Shown: positions 57,648 through 64,000 of the stretch, one piece after another
Numbering within the stretch: position 1 is the stretch's first letter
Layout: each line of letters opens with the position of its first letter
Source of the DNA: Phytobacter palmae
GTDB taxonomy: Bacteria > Pseudomonadota > Gammaproteobacteria > Enterobacterales > Enterobacteriaceae
Reading direction: 5' to 3'
DNA length: 64,000 bases
NCBI GenBank assembly: GCA_900112785.1
Contig: FONB01000001.1
Coordinates: 186,001 to 250,000, forward strand
The notes under the pieces: generated by a model
What the model was told of the DNA's origin: nothing
Database searches by the model: none
Seen by the model: the letters and a program-made list of their open reading frames with translations, nothing else
Position numbers and translations under genes: made by a program

Positions 57648-57953
57648 TTAAGCGAGTTTGGCGTTTTCCCAGGATCTTTTAAGGTTTGATACCTCATTTA
57701 GTAATTCGTCATCATTTAAATCATCCTCGTCGATTAACTCAGGGTCTGAGCAGTAAGAATCGACCAATGAGAAAACTGAGTCAAAAAACCTCTGAGTGAC
57801 GATATCGGCATTTTTTATATCCGATGAATCCCTGTAGGTTCGCCATGCGACGGAGTATTTTTGTTCAAAATCCGGAGCTGCAATTTGACCCAATGTAAAT
57901 GCATCAATAAGGTTTAAAATCGCTGATTCATTTTGATTAAAAGACATTGCCAT
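57648..57953 (-). CDS. Colicin-D-type immunity-like protein (orphan)
   Basis: 101 residues, acidic and helical. The pattern ILNLIDAFTLGQIAAPDFEQ with later FDSVFSLVDSYCSDPELIDE and LNDDELLNEV resembles the small bacterial self-protective colicin-like immunity family (colicin D immunity is 87 residues). No colicin gene is next to it; an IS3-family remnant starts about 115 bp upstream and may have removed it. ATG 57947 is an alternative start. Confidence 0.55.
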   Translation of the reverse strand: MAMSFNQNESAILNLIDAFTLGQIAAPDFEQKYSVAWRTYRDSSDIKNADIVTQRFFDSVFSLVDSYCSDPELIDEDDLNDDELLNEVSNLKRSWENAKLA

Positions 57954-58067
57954 TACCTATTAAGTCGGCTGATTGAGTATCTGACAGCTTCCATCCGGAA
58001 ATGAAGTTTCTGTAAATAGACCCGTTTTAGTTCCATGTATTTTTTTAGTTTCCGGCCAAATTGATCT

Positions 58068-59105
58068 TCTCCCAAAATCAGTGCAGTGCTAAATCAGAGA
58101 TCTTCGCCTTTCTGGAGACTTCGGATAAATTCAGCCGGAGCCATGTCATTTAATGATGAATGCGTTCTCTTATGATTATATTTCCTGCGCCAGTTGTCGA
58201 GTTTCTCCTGCGCATCTTCCAGTGATAAAAAGCAGTAAATGTTCAGGCATTCGTCGCGCAGGCTACCGTTAAATGATTCAATAAACGGATTATCTGTCGG
58301 TTTTCCGGGGCGGGAGAAATCCATCGTGACACCGTGTTCATACGCCCATTTATCCAAACTTTTCGAGATAAACTCGCTGCGGTTATCCGTCTGAATACGT
58401 ACCGACAGGTGCTTATCCAGTACCCGAAGCGCTTCCAACACGCTGACCACATCGTCACCTTTCAGCGATTTTCCGGCATGGATCGCCAGACATTCCCGAC
58501 TAAAATTATCCACTACAGTCAGTGCCCGAAAACGCTGCAGGTAAATAGATTATCCGACACAAAATCCATACTCCAGCACTGAGCGACATGCCTCAGCGTC
58601 GTGTGCTGCTGACGGCGTGCTGCACTGACATGCCTGCGGGGCCGTTTTCTGCGCAGATTCAGTCCTTCCAGACAATAAATCCGGTGGGTTTTCTTGTGGT
58701 TAACAGGCCAGCTCTTCCGGCGTAACTGGATATGAAAGCGTGGACAACCGTAGCGTATCCGGGTTTCTGCTATTTCCCTGATGCGCAGGGTTATTGCCCG
58801 ATCTTCATGCCGACTCAGCCAGTGGTAAACCGTTCTGCTCTGCATCAGCAGCCCACATACCCTCCGGACGCTGATACGGTAAGCCTCGATCAGTAAATGC
58901 ACCGCCTGGCGCTTCTGAGCCGACCTCAGAAATGCCCATCTTTCTGCAGCCTTCCCCGACGCGGGTGCTGGTTTAGGCCTGTTTCAGCGCAAACGCAATC
59001 TGTTCTTCGGTATAACGGTTCTTTTTCATGGCGATGAGCCTCCCGGCGAGATGGAAGAAAGACCGGGTACTTCAGTTTAGACTGGCACTGTTTTCAGGGG
59101 GGAGA
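58068..59105 (-). mobile_element. Internally deleted IS3-family element (IS407-group-like)
   Basis: About 1.04 kb with related ends: TCTCCCAAAATCAGTGCAGTGCTAAA at 58068 and, inverted, TCTCCCCCCTGAAAACAGTG on the minus strand from 59105. A complete member is about 1.2-1.3 kb. The orfA-orfB junction is deleted. No clear target duplication. The copy cannot move by itself. Confidence 0.7.
58094..59030 (-). pseudogene. Disrupted IS3-family transposase
   Basis: OrfA begins MKKNRYTEEQIAFALKQA at 59030 and stops, with remnant GCRKMGISE after it; the next sequence jumps to OrfB (KRQAVHLLIEAYRISVRR). A stop or shift near 58515 then splits OrfB. The rve domain keeps acidic positions (IQTDNRSEF, where Asp-Asn-Arg replaces the usual Asp-Asn-Gly, and FIESFNGSLRDE) up to KGEDL. 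At least three lesions, so non-functional. Confidence 0.8.
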
Positions 59106-59300
59106 TAAATATGCACATCGAACTTTTAATGAATATTAATATCAAATTTGAGATTTTTTTAATGTTATCAATTATTTTTTATTAAATGGTCAAGAAATGA
59201 TAAGCGATATTACGTCAAAAAATATGTTATAATTGCAGATGATAAAAATTATACTAATATAAATAAAGTATTGACGTTATAATATGCTATGGAGTGTAAA
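59106..59300. other. AT-rich promoter region of vsr
   Basis: 195 bp of very AT-rich DNA with TATAAT-like stretches near 59225-59235 and 59277; no gene. It marks the left edge of the restriction-modification island. Confidence 0.4.
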
Positions 59301-59771
59301 ATGGAACCTATTCCACGGGGGGGTATGCCTAACATGAAGTTATTCAAGTCAAAGGATACCAAGCTTGAGTTAAAAATAAGGAAACCATTATTTGCACGAG
59401 GGCTTCGTTATCGTTTGTATAATCCACAATGGCCCGGTAAGCCAGATTTATATTTCCCAAAATATAATGCAGTTATTTTTATTCATGGCTGTTTTTGGCA
59501 TGGTCATGATAGATGTAAAATTTCTCATATACCCAAAAAGAATGAAAGTTATTGGCGTCAAAAAATTGAAAAAAATAAAGAGAGAGATTTGCGTAATCAG
59601 CAATATATTAAAAAGCATAATGTTCGAGTTTTAATTATATGGGAGTGTGCCATAAAGTTGAAGAATATTGATTTTTATGATGTCATTGATTATATAGAAT
59701 GGTGGGTTAAAGGGCAGGCGCAATCAACCGAGATGAGTGCTATAAATCCCATGCCAACCTTTAATTTTTAA
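59301..59771 (+). CDS. vsr: Very short patch repair endonuclease
   Basis: 156 residues, same length as E. coli Vsr. It nicks next to T in T:G mismatches that arise from deamination of 5-methylcytosine. Motifs: DTKLELKIRKPLFARGLRYR, the metal-site Asp in GKPDLYFPKY, GCFWHGHDRCK with the catalytic His and zinc ligands, and RVLIIWECAI. The ATG at 59301 has GGAG 6 bp upstream; MECK at 59289 is an alternative. It accompanies the C5-methyltransferase downstream. AT-rich codon use marks transfer. Confidence 0.93.
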   Translation: MEPIPRGGMPNMKLFKSKDTKLELKIRKPLFARGLRYRLYNPQWPGKPDLYFPKYNAVIFIHGCFWHGHDRCKISHIPKKNESYWRQKIEKNKERDLRNQQYIKKHNVRVLIIWECAIKLKNIDFYDVIDYIEWWVKGQAQSTEMSAINPMPTFNF

Positions 59772-60318
59772 TCTATTTACACGGTTTAATAATTTAATTG
59801 TATCTGATATTTTTTATTGCTAATTATTATAATGCGTCATAAAAAACTATGTTAATAATTCTGTAGTATATTTAATATAATATTTTCCCGTTTTGTTTTA
59901 TGGTGGACAGGAACTTTAAGTGCTTAAATTTTGCTCAAAAATATTATATAAATGGAGAGTTAAATTGAAATATAGAGTCATTTAATATTTGAATGCATCA
60001 AGGTCGCGATTTGTCAATTTTATATGCATATGTTTGATTTTTTTAGCAAATCGTGTTGAATCATTATCCCATAAATAATTACTTATGATCTTTAAAGTGA
60101 CGCTTTATGGCAAGATGGTTAATCGATAATCACAGATAAAAAATTACAGCAAAATGAGATTTTACTATACAAAACTATTCAAATTTATTATACATAAGTC
60201 AATGAAAAGTTAACTGCTGATGAGAACGGTTAAATGCATCGCTTTATAAGGTGAAAATTTATCTTTATGTGTTTAAGTTTTTGAAAAATAAACAATTTTG
60301 TATGCTGCGGGTTAAATT
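59772..60318. other. 547-bp AT-rich gap between vsr and the endonuclease gene
   Basis: No ORF or RNA gene seen; very AT-rich sequence with many ATTTAAT-type repeats. It may hold the endonuclease promoter. Confidence 0.4.
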
Positions 60319-61179
60319 ATGGAAATTGTTTCGGGAAGAGCTTCGGGTGGAAAGACATTAACGATAAATTCAGCGAATGCGTTCATTGCCTATAGTGCAC
60401 ATGTTGATGTATCGGATATGCCTTTTAGTGAGGTGCTAACAGGATTGAAGCATTTTGTTAACAACGCGGCATCTAAGAAAGGAGGAAGCGTTAGTGAAAA
60501 TTCTTTCAACAAGTGTAATGGCGATTGGTATGAATGGTTAATAGCTATCCAATCAATTGTTTTTTTTCTAAAAAATAATACAAATCGTCTGTTGATTAAA
60601 ATGCCAAATGCTTCTTCATTTGATGTTATATCGATGTATAAAGAATATCTAAGTGAATTTATTTATGATCTTAGAGAGAAACTTAAAGTAAACGATGTAA
60701 ACTTGATTACTTCTAACCCTGACTTTTCTATTATAGAAATTGGTGAAGCTCGCGCTTACTATGAAGAATATTTGTCTGATATTTCTTTTTTTAATCTAAA
60801 TTTATCTACTCTAAGCAAACTTGATAATTTATATAAGCAATTTGTAAATTACGCTGAATTAGATAGCATAGTTTCGTTTCTATCAGTTAAAACAACATTT
60901 AGGCCTGACAGGCGCCTTCAGCTTGCGCATGAAGGAAGCTTGATGAAAGCTCTTTATACTCATCTTCAAACTAGAACGTGGAATATTAATCCCAGAGGGG
61001 TTAAGTATTATGCTGCTGCGACATCTATAGGCCCGGCTGACAAAATAGGGCTTAAAACTGTTGCAACTCACTCTATAACAGATGTAAAGAGTTTACCTCA
61101 GAGTGCAGTAGATGAACTCTTTAAGATAAACTCTATAAGTGATGTAAATATCTGTATGTCTCACATTTTATTTAGTTGA
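60319..61179 (+). CDS. Type II restriction endonuclease, Cfr10I family
   Basis: 286 residues. Strong resemblance to Cfr10I (285 residues, R^CCGGY, tetrameric): shared CNGDWYEWLI, MPNASSFDVIS, LITSNPDFSII and the block SVKTTFRPDRRLQLAHEGSL. The active site matches with a one-residue offset: E72, D135 (NPD), S189, K191 and E205. It probably cuts at RCCGGY. Convergent with the methyltransferase; the two 3' ends overlap by 19 bp. Recognition sequence is inferred by similarity. Confidence 0.93.
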   Translation: MEIVSGRASGGKTLTINSANAFIAYSAHVDVSDMPFSEVLTGLKHFVNNAASKKGGSVSENSFNKCNGDWYEWLIAIQSIVFFLKNNTNRLLIKMPNASSFDVISMYKEYLSEFIYDLREKLKVNDVNLITSNPDFSIIEIGEARAYYEEYLSDISFFNLNLSTLSKLDNLYKQFVNYAELDSIVSFLSVKTTFRPDRRLQLAHEGSLMKALYTHLQTRTWNINPRGVKYYAAATSIGPADKIGLKTVATHSITDVKSLPQSAVDELFKINSISDVNICMSHILFS

Positions 61180-62249
61180 GAAAGATATGAATATACAGTG
61201 TTAGCTAAACCTTTCGCTGCTAGATATGGTACTCCATTACCTATAGTTTTAAACATATCTGTTAAAGACATATTTTGTGGTAATTCAAACTCTTTTGGAA
61301 GAGATTGGATTGCCATTGCCTCAGCCGCTGAAATCCTTCTGGGTATAAATGGGTGAATATGTACTTCATTATTTCCATATGCAGCTGTGGGAGAGAACCT
61401 ACTTCTATGGAGCCTTTTATAAGATTTTTTACTAACATCACCTTCTTTTATTGTCATAAATTTTGATAATCCATTCCGGGGGATAAAATGATGTTTTGCA
61501 TTAGGATGCGAGTCTACGTCATTTTTATTAAACCAGTACTCAATAGTAACCTTTTCTTGCCAGTCATACACAGGATTCCATTTTAAAAGATAACCGTCAG
61601 TAGAAGGCCAAATTTCTTTATCTAATATAATGTTTTTCTTATATTTTATATGTTCTTCCCAAGGGAAATCCGCGATGCTGAGGCTCATTTCTTTTCTAAT
61701 ACCAAACAAGAAGATTCTATCGCGATCTTGCGGAGCACCATATTCAATGCTGTTTGTCAGCCGATCAGTCAAAGAATATTCTTCTGAAAGAATATCCTTC
61801 ATCCTATTATAAAATTCTCTATGTTTTTTGGTTCTCCATAAACCTTTTACATTTTCGAAGATAAAAAAATCTGGTTTAAATTCAATTATGGTATCAACAT
61901 ATGCTTTAGTCAGTACACCGTTTTCGCCGTGTTCGCCTTTATTTTTTCCCCCAACAGAGAAATCAGGGCAAGGCGGACCTCCAATGAATCCAACAAGACT
62001 GCCCTTTTTTGCATCAATAATTTTTGCTGCAAATTCATCTTTATGATTGCATGAAATATCTCTTATATCCCCTTGGTAATAACCGTACTTCGGTTCTGGG
62101 ATACCAAGTTTTTTCCTGGAATATTTGTATGCTTCCAGGAAAGGTTTGTGGTATTCATTCACAAACTCCACTTTAAAACCAGACGCTTCAAACCCAAGAT
62201 CAAGGAAACCAGATCCTGAAAAGAAAGAAAAAATTATTGGTTTTTCCAT
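61161..62249 (-). CDS. DNA (cytosine-5-)-methyltransferase
   Basis: 362 residues with ordered C5 motifs: I FSFFSGSGFLDLGFE, IV GGPPCPDFS with catalytic C94, VI FENVKG (E132-N133-V134), VIII QDRDRIFLFG and X TIGNGVPYLAA. The target-recognition region lies at about 205-290. Protects host DNA from the neighbouring Cfr10I-like enzyme, probably by methylating within RCCGGY. Divergent from a small helix-turn-helix gene with a palindrome between. Fits a complete R-M-Vsr unit. Confidence 0.95.
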   Translation of the reverse strand: MEKPIIFSFFSGSGFLDLGFEASGFKVEFVNEYHKPFLEAYKYSRKKLGIPEPKYGYYQGDIRDISCNHKDEFAAKIIDAKKGSLVGFIGGPPCPDFSVGGKNKGEHGENGVLTKAYVDTIIEFKPDFFIFENVKGLWRTKKHREFYNRMKDILSEEYSLTDRLTNSIEYGAPQDRDRIFLFGIRKEMSLSIADFPWEEHIKYKKNIILDKEIWPSTDGYLLKWNPVYDWQEKVTIEYWFNKNDVDSHPNAKHHFIPRNGLSKFMTIKEGDVSKKSYKRLHRSRFSPTAAYGNNEVHIHPFIPRRISAAEAMAIQSLPKEFELPQNMSLTDMFKTIGNGVPYLAAKGLANTVYSYLSQLNKM

Positions 62250-62288
62250 TGGTTAATGTAACCTTACTTTATGAAAATTTCACCATGA

Positions 62289-62305
62289 TACGCACTCAGT
62301 GCGTA
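62289..62305. promoter_or_regulatory. Operator-like palindrome between methyltransferase and regulator genes
   Basis: Perfect TACGCAC-TCA-GTGCGTA inverted repeat in the 78-bp divergent promoter region. Likely binding site of the adjacent small helix-turn-helix protein or the methyltransferase. Confidence 0.65.
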
Positions 62306-62327
62306 AAGTCAATATGTGATTTTGCTG

Positions 62328-62540
62328 ATGGATAACTTTTCTATAACTCTAAAGAAATACAAAGATGATCTGAATATCACACAGTTAGAAATGTGCGATA
62401 TTCTATATGGTGTACCACATCGTACTTTACAAAGCTGGCTTCAAGATGAAAAGTTACCGCCTGATTACGTTAAGTGCTTGATAATTAATAGATTGGATAT
62501 GTACTATCACAATTATTTCCAAAATAACAATCAACCTTAG
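62328..62540 (+). CDS. Small helix-turn-helix protein, candidate R-M controller
   Basis: 70 residues. Helix-turn-helix LNITQLEMCDILYGVPHRTL followed by QSWLQDEKLPPDY, similar to phage CII/XRE-like regulators (helix, turn, recognition helix with RTLQSW). ATG at 62328 preferred; 62316 is an in-frame alternative. Divergent from the methyltransferase across a palindrome, the usual layout of R-M control genes, though it is not the standard C-protein sequence. Confidence 0.65.
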   Translation: MDNFSITLKKYKDDLNITQLEMCDILYGVPHRTLQSWLQDEKLPPDYVKCLIINRLDMYYHNYFQNNNQP

Positions 62541-62571
62541 ATGCATTGATTATTTGCATTTGCTATAAAGC

Positions 62572-62595
62572 AAACCACCGCTTTTACGGTGGTTT
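62572..62595. terminator. Hairpin terminator between the R-M island and symE
   Basis: AAACCACCG and CGGTGGTTT perfect 9-bp arms around CTTTTA. It serves the convergent small regulator gene and symE. Confidence 0.8.
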
Positions 62596-62610
62596 GTGTA
62601 CTATTGGTTT

Positions 62611-62934
62611 CTATGTCCGTCCACTCACCACCTCAATAAACTCTTTCACCTGCTTCTGTTTCCTCGCAGACAGCTTCTCCACCACCCTCAGCGACGCAAA
62701 CAGTTCCGGTTCTGGCTCTTTCGCGGTCAGCACAATGCAGCCGTTCATCACTCTGGCCTCCACCTCTGTACCGGTGGCGAATCCGGCGGCTTCCAGCCAC
62801 TGGCCTTTCAGTGTGAGAGCCGGGATACGCGCATAATCCGGATGACGTCTCGCATAACTTACCGTTAGTTTGTGCTTATTCGCCGGGAGAACTTCTGGTT
62901 GCTCAATATCTGCAATACAATCCGCGTTAGTCAT
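62611..62934 (-). CDS. symE: SymE-family SOS-induced toxin
   Basis: 107 residues, AbrB-like fold. Matches E. coli SymE closely: [51 protein letters not shown] and a C-terminal [14 protein letters not shown]. SymE binds nucleic acid, condenses the nucleoid or cuts RNA when overproduced. An antisense RNA gene (symR) overlaps its 5' end and a LexA-like box lies upstream, as in E. coli. Confidence 0.93.
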   Translation of the reverse strand: MTNADCIADIEQPEVLPANKHKLTVSYARRHPDYARIPALTLKGQWLEAAGFATGTEVEARVMNGCIVLTAKEPEPELFASLRVVEKLSARKQKQVKEFIEVVSGRT

Positions 62935-63006
62935 GGTAGCTATTCCTTGTAAATAGATGCTGTGATCAGCGGAAAAGTGTGTTCCCGCACACTTTCTCCG
63001 CGCTAT
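62929..63006 (+). ncRNA. symR: SymR antisense RNA of symE
   Basis: The plus-strand sequence from AGTCATGG through the hairpin GCGGAAAAGTGTG/CACACTTTCTCCGC (62969-63001) follows the E. coli SymR plan (77 nt, starting AGTCAT and ending in a GTGTG hairpin). It covers the symE start and blocks its translation. Ends are approximate. Confidence 0.72.
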
Positions 63007-63057
63007 CTCTGTTCAAACTGTTTGCGCCAGTGACGCCTGCTGAATCAGACGATATGC

Positions 63058-63073
63058 CTGTAAAAATACCCAG
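63058..63073 (-). promoter_or_regulatory. LexA-like box upstream of symE
   Basis: CTGTAAAAATACCCAG matches CTGT-N8-ACAG with one change in the last half. It lies 124 bp before the symE ATG, the spacing expected from a long symE leader. Confidence 0.5.
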
Positions 63074-63293
63074 TATCTCTCCGCGAGTCCAGATGTAAAT
63101 CAATGAAAATCAGCGCCTTATAAACTCTTTTGGAATCATTTTCTTATCATTTCCACTACCGCCCGTAACCATCTCCCCATTACATCCCGTTACCGCCCAT
63201 TTTGTGATCAAGCCTCAAAAAAGCGCAGTCTCCCCGTCTGTCTGATTTACCTCTGCGCAACACCTGGATTACAGTGAATCAAATTATAAGAAC

Positions 63294-63316
63294 GTTGTTC
63301 TATAATGTAGAACAAC
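63294..63316 (+). promoter_or_regulatory. Palindromic operator on the yjhG promoter
   Basis: GTTGTTCTA and TAGAACAAC perfect 9-bp arms around TAATG, overlapping a TATAAT (63301-63306). E. coli yjhG-type genes are controlled by IclR-family repressors, which bind such palindromes; the regulator is outside the window. Confidence 0.7.
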
Positions 63317-63373
63317 TTCCAGAAAGATGTCGCCAGCCGTTCTTTGAACGTGGTTGACCGGGAGAATACGACA

Positions 63374-64000
63374 ATGTCCATCGACACCATTTTTACGCCG
63401 CAGGATGAACAGTTCTATGCGGTGAAAACCCACGCTGCGGGGCCGCAGGGCGCGCTGCCGCTCACTCCGCAAATGCTGCTCGAATCCCCCAGCGGCAACC
63501 TGTTCGGTATGACGCAAAACGCCGGTATGGGCTGGGATGCCAACAAACTCACCGGCAGAGAAGTCCTGCTGATCGGCACCCAGGGCGGCATCCGCCACTC
63601 GGATGGCCGCCCCATTGCGCTCGGTTATCACACCGGCCACTGGGAGATCGGCCTGCAAATGGCGGCGGCGGCAAAAGAGATCACCCGCCTGAGCGGCATC
63701 CCGTTCGCCGCCTTTGTCAGCGACCCGTGCGATGGCCGCTCCCAGGGCACCCACGGCATGTTCGACTCCCTGCCATACCGTAACGACGCAGCCATCGTCT
63801 TTCGTCGCCTGATCCGCTCGCTGCCGACGCGGCGGGCGGTGATCGGCGTCGCCACCTGCGATAAAGGCCTGCCCGCCACAATGATCGCGCTGGCCTCCAT
63901 GCACGATCTGCCGGTGATCCTCGTGCCAGGCGGGGCGACTTTGCCGCCCACCTTCGGCGAAGACGCCGGAAAGGTGCAGACCATTGGCGCGCGTTATGCC
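63374..64000 (+). CDS. yjhG: YjhG/YagF-type D-xylonate dehydratase (3' end outside window)
   Basis: First 209 codons, open to the window end. It begins [20 protein letters not shown] and follows E. coli YjhG/Yag[33 protein letters not shown] with an iron-sulfur cysteine, [13 protein letters not shown] and [10 protein letters not shown]. These IlvD/Edd enzymes dehydrate D-xylonate to 2-keto-3-deoxy-xylonate. GGGAGAATACGACA precedes ATG. E. coli also keeps yjhG in the leuX region. Confidence 0.9.
   Translation, partial: MSIDTIFTPQDEQFYAVKTHAAGPQGALPLTPQMLLESPSGNLFGMTQNAGMGWDANKLTGREVLLIGTQGGIRHSDGRPIALGYHTGHWEIGLQMAAAAKEITRLSGIPFAAFVSDPCDGRSQGTHGMFDSLPYRNDAAIVFRRLIRSLPTRRAVIGVATCDKGLPATMIALASMHDLPVILVPGGATLPPTFGEDAGKVQTIGARYA

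Noticed and set aside
63284..63904. 206-codon minus-strand frame
   Set aside because: Antisense of yjhG, whose plus-strand frame matches a known enzyme family.

Overview
The window is enterobacterial chromosome, most like Citrobacter. The gene order nrdDG, treBC-treR, mgtA, ridA-pyrIB, tabA, argI-rraB-miaE, yjgM-yjgN, valS-holC-pepA, lptFG, ahr, leuX is the E. coli/Salmonella backbone. miaE, which E. coli K-12 lacks, is present, and one restriction gene closely resembles Cfr10I of Citrobacter freundii. Species is an inference; no rRNA or other marker is in the window. REP-like and CCCTCTCC-type intergenic repeats and one ERIC element support the family assignment.

Layout. 1-4.3 kb: end of a KDPG-type aldolase operon, a PRD/PTS regulator, an unknown gene and a nitroreductase. 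4.4-15 kb: anaerobic ribonucleotide reductase (nrdDG, with NrdR-type boxes), trehalose PTS and hydrolase with their repressor, and the Mg2+ P-type ATPase with PhoP box and mgtL leader. 15-18.4 kb: a helix-turn-helix/membrane protein, a remnant of a second ridA, ridA, pyrIB with the pyrL attenuator, tabA. 18.6-24.4 kb: five accessory genes (SIS deglycase, sugar kinase, amidohydrolase, YfcC-type transporter, GntR regulator) that look like a variant Amadori-compound pathway. 24.5-41.7 kb: argI, rraB, miaE, yjgM, a decayed plus an intact yjgN, valS-holC, pepA, lptFG, a fused dihydroxyacetone kinase and ahr.

42-57 kb: a 14.8 kb element integrated into leuX, bounded by 33-bp direct repeats (42121-42153 and 56921-56953). 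It carries a tyrosine integrase, a serine recombinase, a RecQ-like helicase, a packed operon of small genes, a T7/podovirus-type major capsid protein with a likely scaffold gene upstream, an HNH-AP2 nuclease and an endonuclease VII-like nuclease. No portal, large terminase, tail or lysis gene is recognisable. At its flanks sit probable cargo genes (HEPN protein, DUF3800 protein, two membrane proteins). I read it as a capsid-encoding phage satellite or a reduced T7-like prophage, and it is the most interesting object in the window.

57-63 kb: a patchwork with an orphan colicin-D-type immunity gene, an internally deleted IS3-family element, an AT-rich restriction-modification island (vsr, Cfr10I-like endonuclease, C5-cytosine methyltransferase, small helix-turn-helix protein), then symE with its antisense RNA symR. 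The window ends inside yjhG (xylonate dehydratase type), which has a palindromic operator on its promoter.
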